Positions 1 to 10,300 of a DNA stretch of 64,000 nt are shown here, piece by piece. The position numbers and the translations under genes are program-made. Positions within the stretch are counted from its first letter, which is position 1. Each line of letters opens with the position of its first letter. The DNA lies in contig NC_088311.1 of the NCBI RefSeq assembly GCF_910592395.1, positions 22,970,646 to 23,034,645 on the forward strand. Reading direction: 5' to 3'. This DNA comes from Lineus longissimus (taxonomy: Eukaryota; Nemertea; Pilidiophora; Heteronemertea; Lineidae). Under the pieces are notes generated by a model. The model saw nothing but the letters and a program-made list of their open reading frames with translations, searched no databases and was not told the origin of the DNA.

Positions 1-621
1 GACCTAATTGTCTATGATTGACTGATATTTTATAACAAACGATGAATAAAAGAAGCCTAGTCATGTATGTTTATTACCGAAGTTTGCGGATGAAAATTTC
101 CTTCGCCGTGAGCGATTTCTTACATCTTCCAGTACGCATCGAGGGATGCAGAGATCTTTGTGACGTCACCAGTTCTAAGCGGTTTTTTTATTCACGTGTG
201 TGTTTGTCCTATGATCTCGTGCATCTAGTACCGAGCATAATACTTTATCGTCTATGGAATACAAAACAATCATAAAAACTAATTTTTGCTTCCATTGAAG
301 AGAAATAAAATATTTTAACGACCACAGCATATTGCCAATTGATGACGTCATCCTCCACATTAAAAATGTTGGCTTCTGAACTAACTGGCAAATTGCTATC
401 AATAAAGTCAGCTGGGACGAGACTGTCAGTTGGGAGGGTATAAATCGTGGAAGGAACGCACCCGGTTTCCCGCGCTATTTGCACAGTGATTCCATGGTTT
501 ACATTGAATATTCCAAGGTTTATCAGTGTTTCCAAGGTTTCACTAATTCCATACTTTATCAACTACCCTCGCTGACATGATATCGACTGAGCACCCTGAG
601 AGAACCTTGCGGTGCATTATC

Positions 622-938
622 AAATGACAGATCCATTGTGTATTGTGACAGATACACTGTGGTGTATGACAGATACACCGTTAATTTGTTGTTACAGATA
701 CACTGTGTATTGTGACAGATACACTGTGTATTGTGACAGATACACTGTGTATGACAGATCCATTGTGTATTGTGACAGATACACTGTGGTGTATGACAGA
801 TACACCGTTAATTTGTTGTTACAGATACACTGTGTATTGTGACAGATACACTGTGTATTGTGACAGATACACTGTGTATGACAGATCCATTGTGTAGGGA
901 TTGTATTGTGCCAGATACAATGTGTATTGTCACAGATA
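622..938. repeat. Tandem repeat with 127-bp higher-order period
   Basis: Short units built on TGACAGATACACTGTGTAT, 18-21 bp long, are arranged in a longer repeat. The diagnostic TGACAGATCC variant recurs at 625, 752 and 879, exactly 127 bp apart. The long open frames across it on both strands are translations of the repeat. Confidence 0.9.
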
Positions 939-1581
939 AAGCACTGTTGAAAACTATTATACATGCATCTGCCTGGTTACAAAATTGTTTGCTTGCTTAA
1001 CATGTCGATTACATAAACAATGTATATGCCATTTTCTATTGGCGTACTTTGAACGACGTTACATGTTTGTTCATTTAGCTCGTTTCAACATTTACATACT
1101 GGTACTTCTCCGCGCTGGTCCCGGTCGCACAATTGAAGATTCAACTTGTTTTTTTATCTTTTTCAAAAATGTGCGTACAAACTAAGGTGTCGATAGGTTT
1201 TTGAAAATGTAGAAAATGCACATTAGAATAAAAGTATTAGCTGTGTGTGGTATCAATCTGGGGTTTCAAGCAGGAACAGCCGGTGATTTCGGAGTCTGTA
1301 ATTGGGTGGCAGTCGGAAGAAAACAGCAACGATCCGGCAACTCCTCGCTTTACCCCCAGTGCGAAATATCACTGACAACAACAAACTGTAATGTACAACA
1401 TTGCTCTTAATATTGATAACTTTTCATTCAATATAATGATCGGCAAAAGAATTGTTTAAATAAAGTATAATACTAAGTAGTTAGTTGTTAATTATTCCAG
1501 TTGACAAAGTTGACCAAAACAGGTGTGATCTGCACACATAGCGGGTGATCCCACACGCGACGAGCTCGCCTTGGCACGGAT

Positions 1582-1620
1582 ATAATAATAATAATAACAA
1601 TAATAATAATGAAATAATAT
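1582..1620. repeat. (TAA)n microsatellite
   Basis: Interrupted run of TAA/AAT triplets with one AAC interruption. It has no gene association that can be seen. Confidence 0.85.
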
Positions 1621-2996
1621 ACCATATTTTAAAGTGCTTCAATCCACGTAAAAAACATGCTCTGAAGCACCGTACATTATGTGAGAAATAGGCCTACAAA
1701 AAATATTATTAAAAGGGCAAATTGTAGTAATTACTGAAAAAGAATTAATGCTATTTTAAATGTCCATATAGAATTATAAAAGATTGATGAAACAATTAGT
1801 AAAACATTAGAATAAAAGTCCAAGAGATAAGCTTGTTTAAAAAAATAAGAAATAAAAAATAAAAATATTACTATGCAATACCATCAATCTAGGGAAACTG
1901 ACACGAATGATTGCAATTCAATCTATTCAAGGTTGTCAGAGAGCTCTGCGTGAGAAAGCCCCTGATACGCAAACTTCTACAACCTGATTATGTTTGTCTC
2001 CCTCATCGTCTCCAAATCTTCTTCTTCAACGTTCGCTCTGCACTCAAAGGTGTCATTCTCCAGAAAGTACATGTATTCCTCCTCAAAGGCAGGATGAACG
2101 TTCCAGGGGTCCACTATACATACTGAACTTCCAGTGGTATTGCCTTCGTAGCCTCCGCCCATACGCGCGTTGTCTGGAAGCTAAGCAATGTCAATAAATT
2201 GGGGGTCAAGATGCTTCAGTATGGCGCCTGTTGGGTTTATTCGTCCATAGTGGCTCCGTCCTTGGCCAGTCTCCAAGGATATGAGGACAAGGGAAGTGCG
2301 CAACGGGGAGTTATTTTTCTGGTATAAGAGGTTAAAGGAACACAAGTTTCGAAACCCCTTATCGGAGAGGGGAATAACGGCAAATTTTATGGGTTTTTTT
2401 TACTGTTATGCTATATTTTAATACTGTGTGGATGGAGGTTTTGATTGCGCCGCGTGTGATGTGCAAATTCCTCTCGTGCATTATTTGGTCTACATGAGGC
2501 AGCCCACAGTGAGTAAAGTCCTCTTCCGTGCCCCGAATCATGCGAAAAACGTCCATCTCAAGGCGCCGATGTGTACAGCTGTAGATAGAGCCCGCCGTCT
2601 GGGCGACACCACCCACAAAGTCCATCGCACTTCAGGTTTACAAGCTGTCTGTTGGACGTCATATTTATGGTCCCTATTATTGGTCGCCAACCATAGCCTT
2701 TCCAAACCGTCTGAAAGGATAGTGTCGCGAGTGAGATAACACTGGAAGGGGTGATTTTGTTCTTACTGGTATCTTGTCAAGCTGAGAACAAAGAGCAATG
2801 CCCAATATAATGGCATGCCGATTACCTATATTAATTCTCAATGGCTTTATCAAGTACTTTTGTCATATTCAAAGTTACAGTTAGTTACGGAAATGAATTT
2901 AAACTCTGACAAAATTAAAGGTACAATGTAGTTTCACGGTTTTTGTAGGCTCAGTCCTCAATAAATCCGCCATAAAAACATCTGCGTGTTACTTAC

Positions 2997-3176
2997 CCCA
3001 TCCCGTATTTGAAACGGCGTCCCTCTCAAATCAATGTCGAATGAACCCGCGATCGGGTTGGCAGTACAACCACCCCCTAGGCCGTACGGGTTCATATTTG
3101 GCCCGAGATTGCCGTACAGGGTAGCGAAAGTGTAGTCGGAATCATATACGGACAAATCCTGGAATAAAGTCGCACT
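2997..3176 (-). CDS. PAN/GON gene exon 3: second half of GON domain
   Basis: Sixty codons, entered in phase 0 from the second of two nearby AGs (TGGTACAG). It reads through DYTFATLYG, NPYGLGGGC and GSFDIDLRGTPFQI. These correspond to the GON segment 'DLxFA...VPYGTAGDC...GRFSINLxGTGF'. The exit donor is GGG|GTAAGT. Confidence 0.75.
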
Positions 3177-5476
3177 CTGTACCAAATGTACACTGTAAGG
3201 ACGGGCCAGTATTCTCGCCGACGTTTTTTTTTACTACCGTGGCCAATGATACACTTTTTCTCTTGACGATGTGTTTGTTTTTTAGGGGTAGCAAGTCAAA
3301 AAACTAATGCGGCCGTGATAATATTACATTGGGTGTACATTTTGCTGGCCGAGTGGAGTTGACCCCTCTATATAAGAAGATGGCAAATGGACTCTCTCTC
3401 CTGTAACGTTGATCTAACCGGTGTAACATTACAATAGCTTCATTACTGTCCGATCAGCCCTTGTGACCACTGGGCGATATACTTAATAGAGAAGATGGCC
3501 GGGAAAATATCGAACGCTGAGCAAGAATAAAATAGCTGGTGTACACATGTACATGGTGTCTGCCTCCGTGAGACCAGTGTAAAAAAGAGTAAGTAGAAAA
3601 AAATAATTATTTTGTAACTAAAACGTTATTTTCTGGTCTTCTTTACGGGTACCCCCGACCGTCCGATAAGATTGGCCATGTTCGCCTACCATTCTGAACT
3701 ATCGGAGGTACTCAGTCCGTAGTCTCCCCTCGTACCTCTAAACTGAGAAATACATGTCATCAAGAATAGATTATAGATTGATCTAATCTATACTTAATGT
3801 CATTTAGCATATCTCTCGCCTCTGTTCACATCTCACCCATATTGATCGTATAATTCTACCGAATATGGTGGACGGGCCCATTTTTCGATCACGTATATAG
3901 ACCTCACTTTCCATGGCCACTGCGCTGGATTTCAAAACAACTTTACATGTGCATGGTTTCCTTGTAATCTTCTTGGGACCATGCATGAGTTTCAACGCCG
4001 GCAAAATGTTTTGCAGTTTTTGAATGGGACATGAAAACGCTACAGTTGACGAGATTGCTATTCAATGTGTCCTTGACAGCTAAGACGTGGTTTTATTCGA
4101 AAAGGTGGAATTATTTCTTGGCTAAGGTCAACGGGTTTACATATTCTGATCATTTATGTTGGGCAGCATACCGCATGAATACCTACTGTTGTATTCACCC
4201 TAACCTTGGTGAACAAGGTTCCGCCTCTTTTGGCCCATGGTTTATTCTCGTCAGCAGGCACCTGGTTACGGTTGAGGATTCCAGGTGGCAGGTTGATGAA
4301 TTCCTTGTATGCGGTTTGGACCGTGTCATTTCGCGTTCGGTGACAGTATAAGGTGACGGGTATTGTCTTGGGCGTTCCCGGGTACAGGGTGTAGTTACCG
4401 TCAAGCATGCTGGCGATTTGGTTCAGATATTTATACTCTGCGCAGCACTGTGGTTTTCCTGAAATGTGCAAAATATCAAAGAGGAGTAGCCTACGCTCTT
4501 AGAAATAAAGGATTTTGAGCTCTTGGAAAAAAATTAAATGGTTTTTCGTCCAACACAAATAGATGCACCCTGTATGGAGGTTTTTCAGCGAAGTGAAAAG
4601 CACTTAAAAGATTTTTAAACATCTGAGGTTTTTCATTAAAAAACTTTTTTACGGAGTGCATATTTGTGTTGGCCAAAAAACCTTCATATAATGGTTTTTG
4701 AGAAGCTTAAAACCCCAAGAGTATACGCCTACACAGGCACACATTTGTAGCAGAAAAGCAGCGGCTGTGATATTAACCAATTTCAATAATACAATACGGC
4801 ACAGTTTTAAACTTCTTGAATCTCACGATATGCCACGAACGCGATAACTGCCTGGAACGCGATGTTGAAACAATGCTTTCGCAAAATGCCTGAACAAAGT
4901 TTTGGATCACTTTTACGGAAATTCGGGAGTAATCGTGGGGTATAAGTAGATAGATTCAAGCACGGGCTTCTATTTTGATCGGAAAGCCCGGTTGACCAAG
5001 TAATAATTTATGCGCGTAATTCTCCTCCCGTTGATACTTTTATCGAAGAGGTCGGAGAAAGAATAAACAAATGAAATTACATGGACAATCAAAAGCCGCC
5101 AAGAGGACTTACCATCTGGTGGGGTTCTTGTTGAGTAATGATAAGTTCCAACACTCTTTGTCATCGTCACGTTACTCAGTATTGAATTACTCGAGCAAGG
5201 GTCGAATACTAATCCCGTGAGTTGACACTTTCCCACCACCTCTCCGTATATATAGTTAAATGATGTACATTCCTCACGCCAAAGACAGGCTGCAGCACAC
5301 TGCAATACCGTCATTTTAGGCCTCACGAATTCTTCTAAATACGGTCCTGATATGGATTCCTCTTGGAAAAATGAGGCGGAGAAGGTACTTGCCTTTTTTA
5401 CCATCGCGGAATTGGGGATGAAGAGAAATAGGGTGAGAATTTCAAACTGGAACAGTTTTGTCGAGGTCGGCGTCAT
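2997..5476 (-). CDS. Secreted PAN/apple + GON domain protein (3' incomplete)
   Basis: Three exons are visible: 5113-5476, 4187-4458 and 2997-3176, joined in phases 1 and 0 and leaving in phase 0. Together they give 272 residues. The order is a hydrophobic N-terminal signal (about residues 8-24), a PAN/apple-type module with paired cysteines (pattern CAAAC...EEC...KCQL, residues about 40-115), then a GON domain (about residues 122-272). GON domains are known at the C-terminus of ADAMTS9/20-type proteases and in assorted invertebrate secreted proteins; their function is poorly known. The last part of the GON domain (Gly/Cys-rich end) is missing, and a perfect GTAAGT donor follows 2997, so at least one more exon is expected to the left. 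Without the donor, the frame would end 13 codons on, at 2958. The domain pairing suggests an extracellular adhesive or matrix protein; that is inference. Confidence 0.75.
4187..4458 (-). CDS. PAN/GON gene exon 2: first half of GON domain
   Basis: Follows acceptor TTTCAG and is entered in phase 1. It contains DGNYTLYPG and TLYCH, the family hallmark of a DGxYxL strand followed by a YC strand, then FTKVRVNTT, matching the GON 'FxKVRI' strand. It ends in phase 0 at ACA|GTAGGT. Confidence 0.75.
4487..4730. mobile_element. Imperfect foldback (MITE-like) element in an intron
   Basis: The two arms are roughly complementary. The left arm has GTAGCCTACGCTCTTAG and, further in, CCAACACAAATAGATGCAC. 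The right arm read on the other strand has GTAGGCGTATACTCTT and CCAACACAAATATGCAC. The element lies inside the first intron of the PAN/GON gene. No coding capacity and no clear target duplication were seen. Confidence 0.55.
5113..5476 (-). CDS. PAN/GON gene exon 1: signal peptide and PAN module
   Basis: The start is the ATG at 5474-5476. It opens a typical secretory leader: a polar start, then a hydrophobic stretch (LTLFLFIPNSA), then a polar region. The rest of the exon carries the cysteine spacing of a PAN/apple domain, including ECTSFNYI and GKCQLTGL. The exon ends in phase 1 at a strong donor (G|GTAAGT). Confidence 0.75.
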
Positions 5477-5967
5477 CCGATCAGACAGTTTATTTAACCC
5501 AGTAAGTGATTCGATGACTTCTGTATTTTCAAACTTTACATGTAGCTATTGATTGTTCCGTACTGTTAGCAGTTGTGATTTCGTTGTTATGAAGAAACAA
5601 ATAGAAAACTGAACCCGTTTGCTATCAAGAGTCAACACCGAGTTCTGGTTCAGCTTTGTAATAGCAAATGGTTCCACTTCCTCCTGATTTGCACAAGCCA
5701 ATTCAGCATCGATCGTTTATTTGGCTTTACCTGTACTCAAAAGACTGCACGCCGCGGTATCGCGGAGGGAAATATATAGTCGACTAACTGTCAGTGCGGC
5801 TGCAGTGCAGGAGCGGCTTCCGGTCCTGTCACCATCCTGGTATACCGGTAGTAATATCTGGTCATATTCCAGATTAAAACTGACTACCTTTCACCAGAAC
5901 GATATGAAAAACACTATCATATTGAGAAGATTCAAAACTGCAACTTGTTTTATCAAAAAAATATATC
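5477..5967. other. Short intergenic spacer between PAN/GON gene and receptor
   Basis: About 490 bp separates the PAN/GON start codon from the receptor poly(A) signal. It must hold the PAN/GON promoter and 5' UTR. No TATA box at a suitable place and no other motif was recognised. Confidence 0.5.
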
Positions 5968-5973
5968 TTTATT
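5968..5973 (-). terminator. Poly(A) signal of the receptor gene
   Basis: AATAAA on the minus strand, 212 bp past the receptor stop codon. This predicts a short 3' UTR of about 230-240 nt. Confidence 0.6.
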
Positions 5974-6184
5974 TCACAATAGAAACACGCATAATTTACT
6001 CTATTTTGATACGTACATAATGGTACAAAAATATCATTCATACTCGAGTTTCGCTGAGCTAGGAGTGTAGCCGTTTCTGAATATCCAAGAAACTATTGAA
6101 ATATTATACAGTTCGTCTTTCGATTTCATTCAAATCTTTCATCTTTTGGACTTTTAACCTGTTGGCCTCATAATATTATGATGT

Positions 6185-7359
6185 CTAGTCTATCATAAAG
6201 TCGTCACGAAGTGGTGGTAGCACTGACAAGGTGGCGCCATCACCGTTCGGATCAAGTCCAGACTCATGGATTCCTTTGTACTCCTCAAATGAGGACAATG
6301 GACATAGTACTGGTGATCGTTCATTAGTTTTGATTAAAGGTCGGAATTTCGAGTAATCCTCTAAGGAATCAAAGTCATCCGCAGTCGAATCATTCTCATT
6401 TGAGTCCATGCTCTTCGAATGCAGTCCTGAATATTCATCATTTGACGAGTTCACACCATTCGAATGAAAATGGGCGTTGCTCCCATTTGAGGTCACACCT
6501 GGCTCATTCGAATGTAGCCACGAATAGCCCTCATTCGATTTCACGCCACCGTTACCGCCGAACATATCACCCAAATATCCTTGAGTAGATAGATGAACCA
6601 AAGAATACCCATCACCTTCCGAATCACCTTCTGAATCAGTGTCGTCATCTTCAGTATATAAGGCATGATCGTAACATTTCCACTCATCCCCTGAATTATC
6701 GTCCGTTTCTGGCATTTGAATATCTTCTGATTCAGGAACTTCAATGCTTTCGAAGTGACCGTTTCCAGAATAATCGCCTACGGAATTCATAATGTTGCTG
6801 ATGCTGCTTCTGGTAGACGCCATGTCCTCATCCATTCTTTCCAGATTACCTATAATTTCGGGGATGGGTTCCACTTCCTTGTTGGAGACCTCCCTGGTAA
6901 CGTCGGCTGCAAAGAGATTCACAATCAAAATCCCTAATCAGTGGCATCTCAAGGTCAATGTTGTTCTTTCACCAAAATCGTTACTGGCTGACACATTGGT
7001 ATTTCAACAATATTTCCTGAGTATAGCAGTAACTGAAACAAACTGATGTGATGATAACTTTCTTGATTCAAGAGGGAATTTAGTTTACCTTCGCCTGGGC
7101 GCTCCCTTCTTTTCAACAGGTCCTCCAATCCCGCCAGGCGCGCTATCATCATTTCAGTGGTAAATGTAACTCTGGCATAATCGTCAATGTAGTTCTGTGG
7201 AATGTCCTCCTCCGGAGTTAGCATATCAGGCTGCATCTTCCTTGTCAGTGGATGTTGTTCTTCTACACCAGTATTACATTCCTCAATCGGGTTATCTGGT
7301 TCCACACTCCTAATCATCAGATCTTCCTCGGGGAATTCCTCGTATTCATCATCACCATC
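6185..7359 (-). CDS. Receptor cytoplasmic tail exons (14-15)
   Basis: Exons 7089-7359 and 6185-6906 encode about 330 acidic, Ser/Asp/Asn-rich residues. Four tyrosines sit in a recurring context Y-[SK]-x-[hydrophobic]-H: YSLVH (Y841), YSWLH (Y868), YSGLH (Y899) and YKGIH (Y950). Further tyrosines are at CYDHALY, YLGDM and DYSKF. YxxL/I/V motifs are known docking sites for SH2 proteins. The family STAT3 motif YxxQ was not seen. The stop codon is TAG at 6185-6187. Confidence 0.75.
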
Positions 7360-10300
7360 CTGAAAAAGATGATAATTGCTTTAGTCTTTTGCACCCGTAA
7401 GATGAAACCTTTCGAGGTTTTTTTCAAAAAGTCTTCTAAAACGTTAGTTGTCGTCTCTTTGTCTGTATATCATTATCTTAGATTGTTATTGTATTTGTTC
7501 TAATTCAGACTAATATTGAGCCTCAGTAGGAGTTGGATGACAAATGGGAACAATGATAAGAATGTGAGCAACAGTCGTGTGTTTGAAGGCCATTTCGCCT
7601 CAAATGCTCCTTCCTTCGAGTCCAAATATACCCACCTCCTTGTCTATGAACAATGCTACTGTGGAGACTTTCTCAATATGCACTGGATATTTCTTCACAT
7701 GCTTTCTATAGAACACGCTAGAAATAAAAAGAGTAAAAACTGTGATGCATCTTTACAAGGAAAGATTATCCATCTTGGCATCTTGACCTGGACATCAAAC
7801 AGATCTTCTATCAAACTCAGCAAGCATTAATCGACTAATAGCATAGATCTCTCTTGATTAGTAGATTTTTTTTAACCTGCCCCCAAAAAGTTTAAATGTT
7901 AACTGTAGCAATTTTCCATTCAGTATATTGATCCTTTGATGTACCTTGTCTTCTGCTTAAATTCACTCTTTCGATAGTACAATATAACAATCGTGAACTT
8001 ACAGACTAACGATCACTCCTATTATAAATAAACCAGCCACCACACTTCCAAAAGCTGCGCCGAATATTCGACCTGGAAAAGAAAAAATAAACACATGCGT
8101 ATTTTATTGATGGGTTTCAACACTGGGGACCAGGACCTCTGGTAGTAGCCAGGACTAGTGTTGAGTGAGAACTTGGTATGGGCAGTCAACGTACATGTTA
8201 ACACAAGGAGTAGACGTACCAGCGTGAAGACAACCGACATATAGGTTTCATGAAACTTCAGACCGATCAGACTTCAGCCATTATCTTTCGAATACATGTA
8301 AATGGTTTGAAAGACTCCGCTTTAACTAAAAACCAATCAAACGCTTTTGCAGTCAAGGATTTTTCCAGATCATTTTGAGCTATGCGTATAATATGATATG
8401 GTTAGGGAACGGCTTTTATTATATTCAGGCTTTTTGATAAAAACTATAAACATGATAATCTGAGATTTCATAAAATATTTTTCTCTGATGAATTTTTTCC
8501 TTCTTTCACAAAACATTATACCAACCAGCTAGAATGAGCTACATTTTGCTTTCAAAAAACACAAAGATAGATAAATGCGCAACAATGCCACATTTACCTT
8601 TTGTCGACATTGGCACAAAATGGTTCTGAACCAACTTGGGGCTTCGGCCTCCTTCGGCTTCGGCGTAGATGGTCACCTTGTAGAAGTGGTTTGGTTCAAC
8701 AGCGTACACAAACTGCTTGTTTATTTCATCAGGACCAATCCTTTTGTTGGTGACTTCACCTGAGAATGTATAAAAGTTCCAGATATGAAAATTACATTTT
8801 GTATCCTCCTGTTGATACAAAATGTGAAGAAACAAAAATGCAAGCTTAGGAAAAGGAGTAATAGTAAGGGAACATACATGGAAAGGGAAAACATCCGTGG
8901 GTTTACTGAGCTTACAAAACAAGAGAAGCAAGTAGAAAAGTGGCATTCAAGAACGAGGATTGCAACAGAACAGTGTATTAAAATACATACTGAATGCACA
9001 TACTACATGTACCTACCACTACAAGTCTTTTTGTCATTCGTCAAGCAGTAGTTTACGTAATACTTCAGACTTGTAATAGGGGCAGCACTGTCCTCACATC
9101 TGTACTTTTTCACTTTGACCACCAGATGTCCTGTCTGGCTGTAAATATCGGCAGGAGGCACTGCCTTTGGTGCTAAAAATGGGTAGAGAAATCATGGAGT
9201 CTTAATACCAGTGAGACAAATATTTAACCCATCAAGAATAGACTGCCGATGCTATGCATAGTCATGGTGAATAGGTCGTCCTGCGAAACCGAGCCACTGA
9301 GTCGGGAGTGTAATTTGAATAGAAGGATTAAGTATTACTCCTTTTTTCGGCATGAACCCTGACCTGAACCTTTTCATTTGATACCTCTTGCGGACAGCAA
9401 TTTTTCCTCGCTTTCGTACTAAAATACTCTTAGTATTTTTGATTCTTTAGTATTTAGTTAAAAAGAGATTACTCACAGACTCCCTCCTGGAACACACAAG
9501 AACTCCAAACAATACCAGCTGTTCCATCATCCATCCACACTCCAACACGATATCTCTCTTCCTTCTCTGTAAGGGGAACTTTGACAGATGTTGCAGTTCC
9601 AACCGATAGTGACCAGACTGTTCCCTGACGAAGAAGTAATAGAAAGTTGTATCGATCAGATCTATAATGTGAAATTACTCAGAAAATCTCTTCAGATTGG
9701 TTTGCGTTTTTGAATGGATGGAAGAGTGGAACATGATTTAGAAATTTCGTGACTTCTGAGCAGTGGCCCCAAACGCAAAACACTGTTTTGAAGGCTCTCC
9801 TCCAGCTGGCATTGTTGAGCAAGATATGTTATTATCCTGTGATTTCTTTGATTTTTTTCCCGATTCCATGTGCAACTAAGTACAGGAGATAACCTACCAG
9901 TGTCACGTCGATGAATCAACACAGGACATATGAAAAGATAGACCTTCGTCGTTCGTACTTCGTCGTTAGTTAGTAATTGCGAAACCTGCCTAATGAAGAA
10001 TTCTCATTTAAAATCTGATGGAGTTTAGGGATTGCAAATGTAATGTGGTCCTAGTAAAGAGCCTGTGGCTTACCTTGCACTTGCCGACTTGGTCATTTTT
10101 ACCCTCCCGACACCACACTACACTGTAATTGCTTCCGCGCGCTCCTTTCCAAGTCACAAGAATTGACCTGTGATCTCTTGGCTTGATCGCTTCAACACGA
10201 GAGGGCCGTGGGGATGCTGCTGATGAAAATACATGTATGCCAATAGAGTTCAAATTAATATGCAATAAGGGTTTAGTTTGAAACCTAAATTCGTTTCAGA

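Larger units (their letters stand above)
1..2996. other. Region 3' of the PAN/GON gene, no firm exon
   Basis: This stretch lies downstream of the last recognised exon of the minus-strand PAN/GON gene, whose missing 3' exon may sit here. I looked for the expected end of a GON domain (a Gly-Tyr-Cys-Gly-x-Cys type segment) on the minus strand and did not find one. The stretch holds a 127-bp higher-order tandem repeat (622-938) and an ATA/TAA microsatellite (1582-1620). Two overlapping minus-strand open frames at 175-562 and one at 1977-2162 have no recognisable domain and no convincing splice sites, so they are not annotated as genes. Confidence 0.5.

Noticed and set aside
175-562. Two overlapping minus-strand open frames that might be the missing GON exon
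   Set aside because: Neither contains the Gly/Cys-rich end expected of GON, and the frames run through likely non-coding AT-rich sequence.
612-964. Open frames of 76-90 codons on both strands
   Set aside because: They are translations of the tandem repeat; no start context, domain or splice site.
1977-2162. Minus-strand open frame with SSVCIVDPWNVHPAF
   Set aside because: No pyrimidine-rich acceptor in the right phase and no similarity to a GON end; left unannotated.
2165-2240. Short similarity to a 5S rRNA segment (GGAAGCTAAGCAATGTC)
   Set aside because: Only about 15-20 bases match and the rest of the 120-base gene does not follow; too weak even for a 5S-derived SINE.
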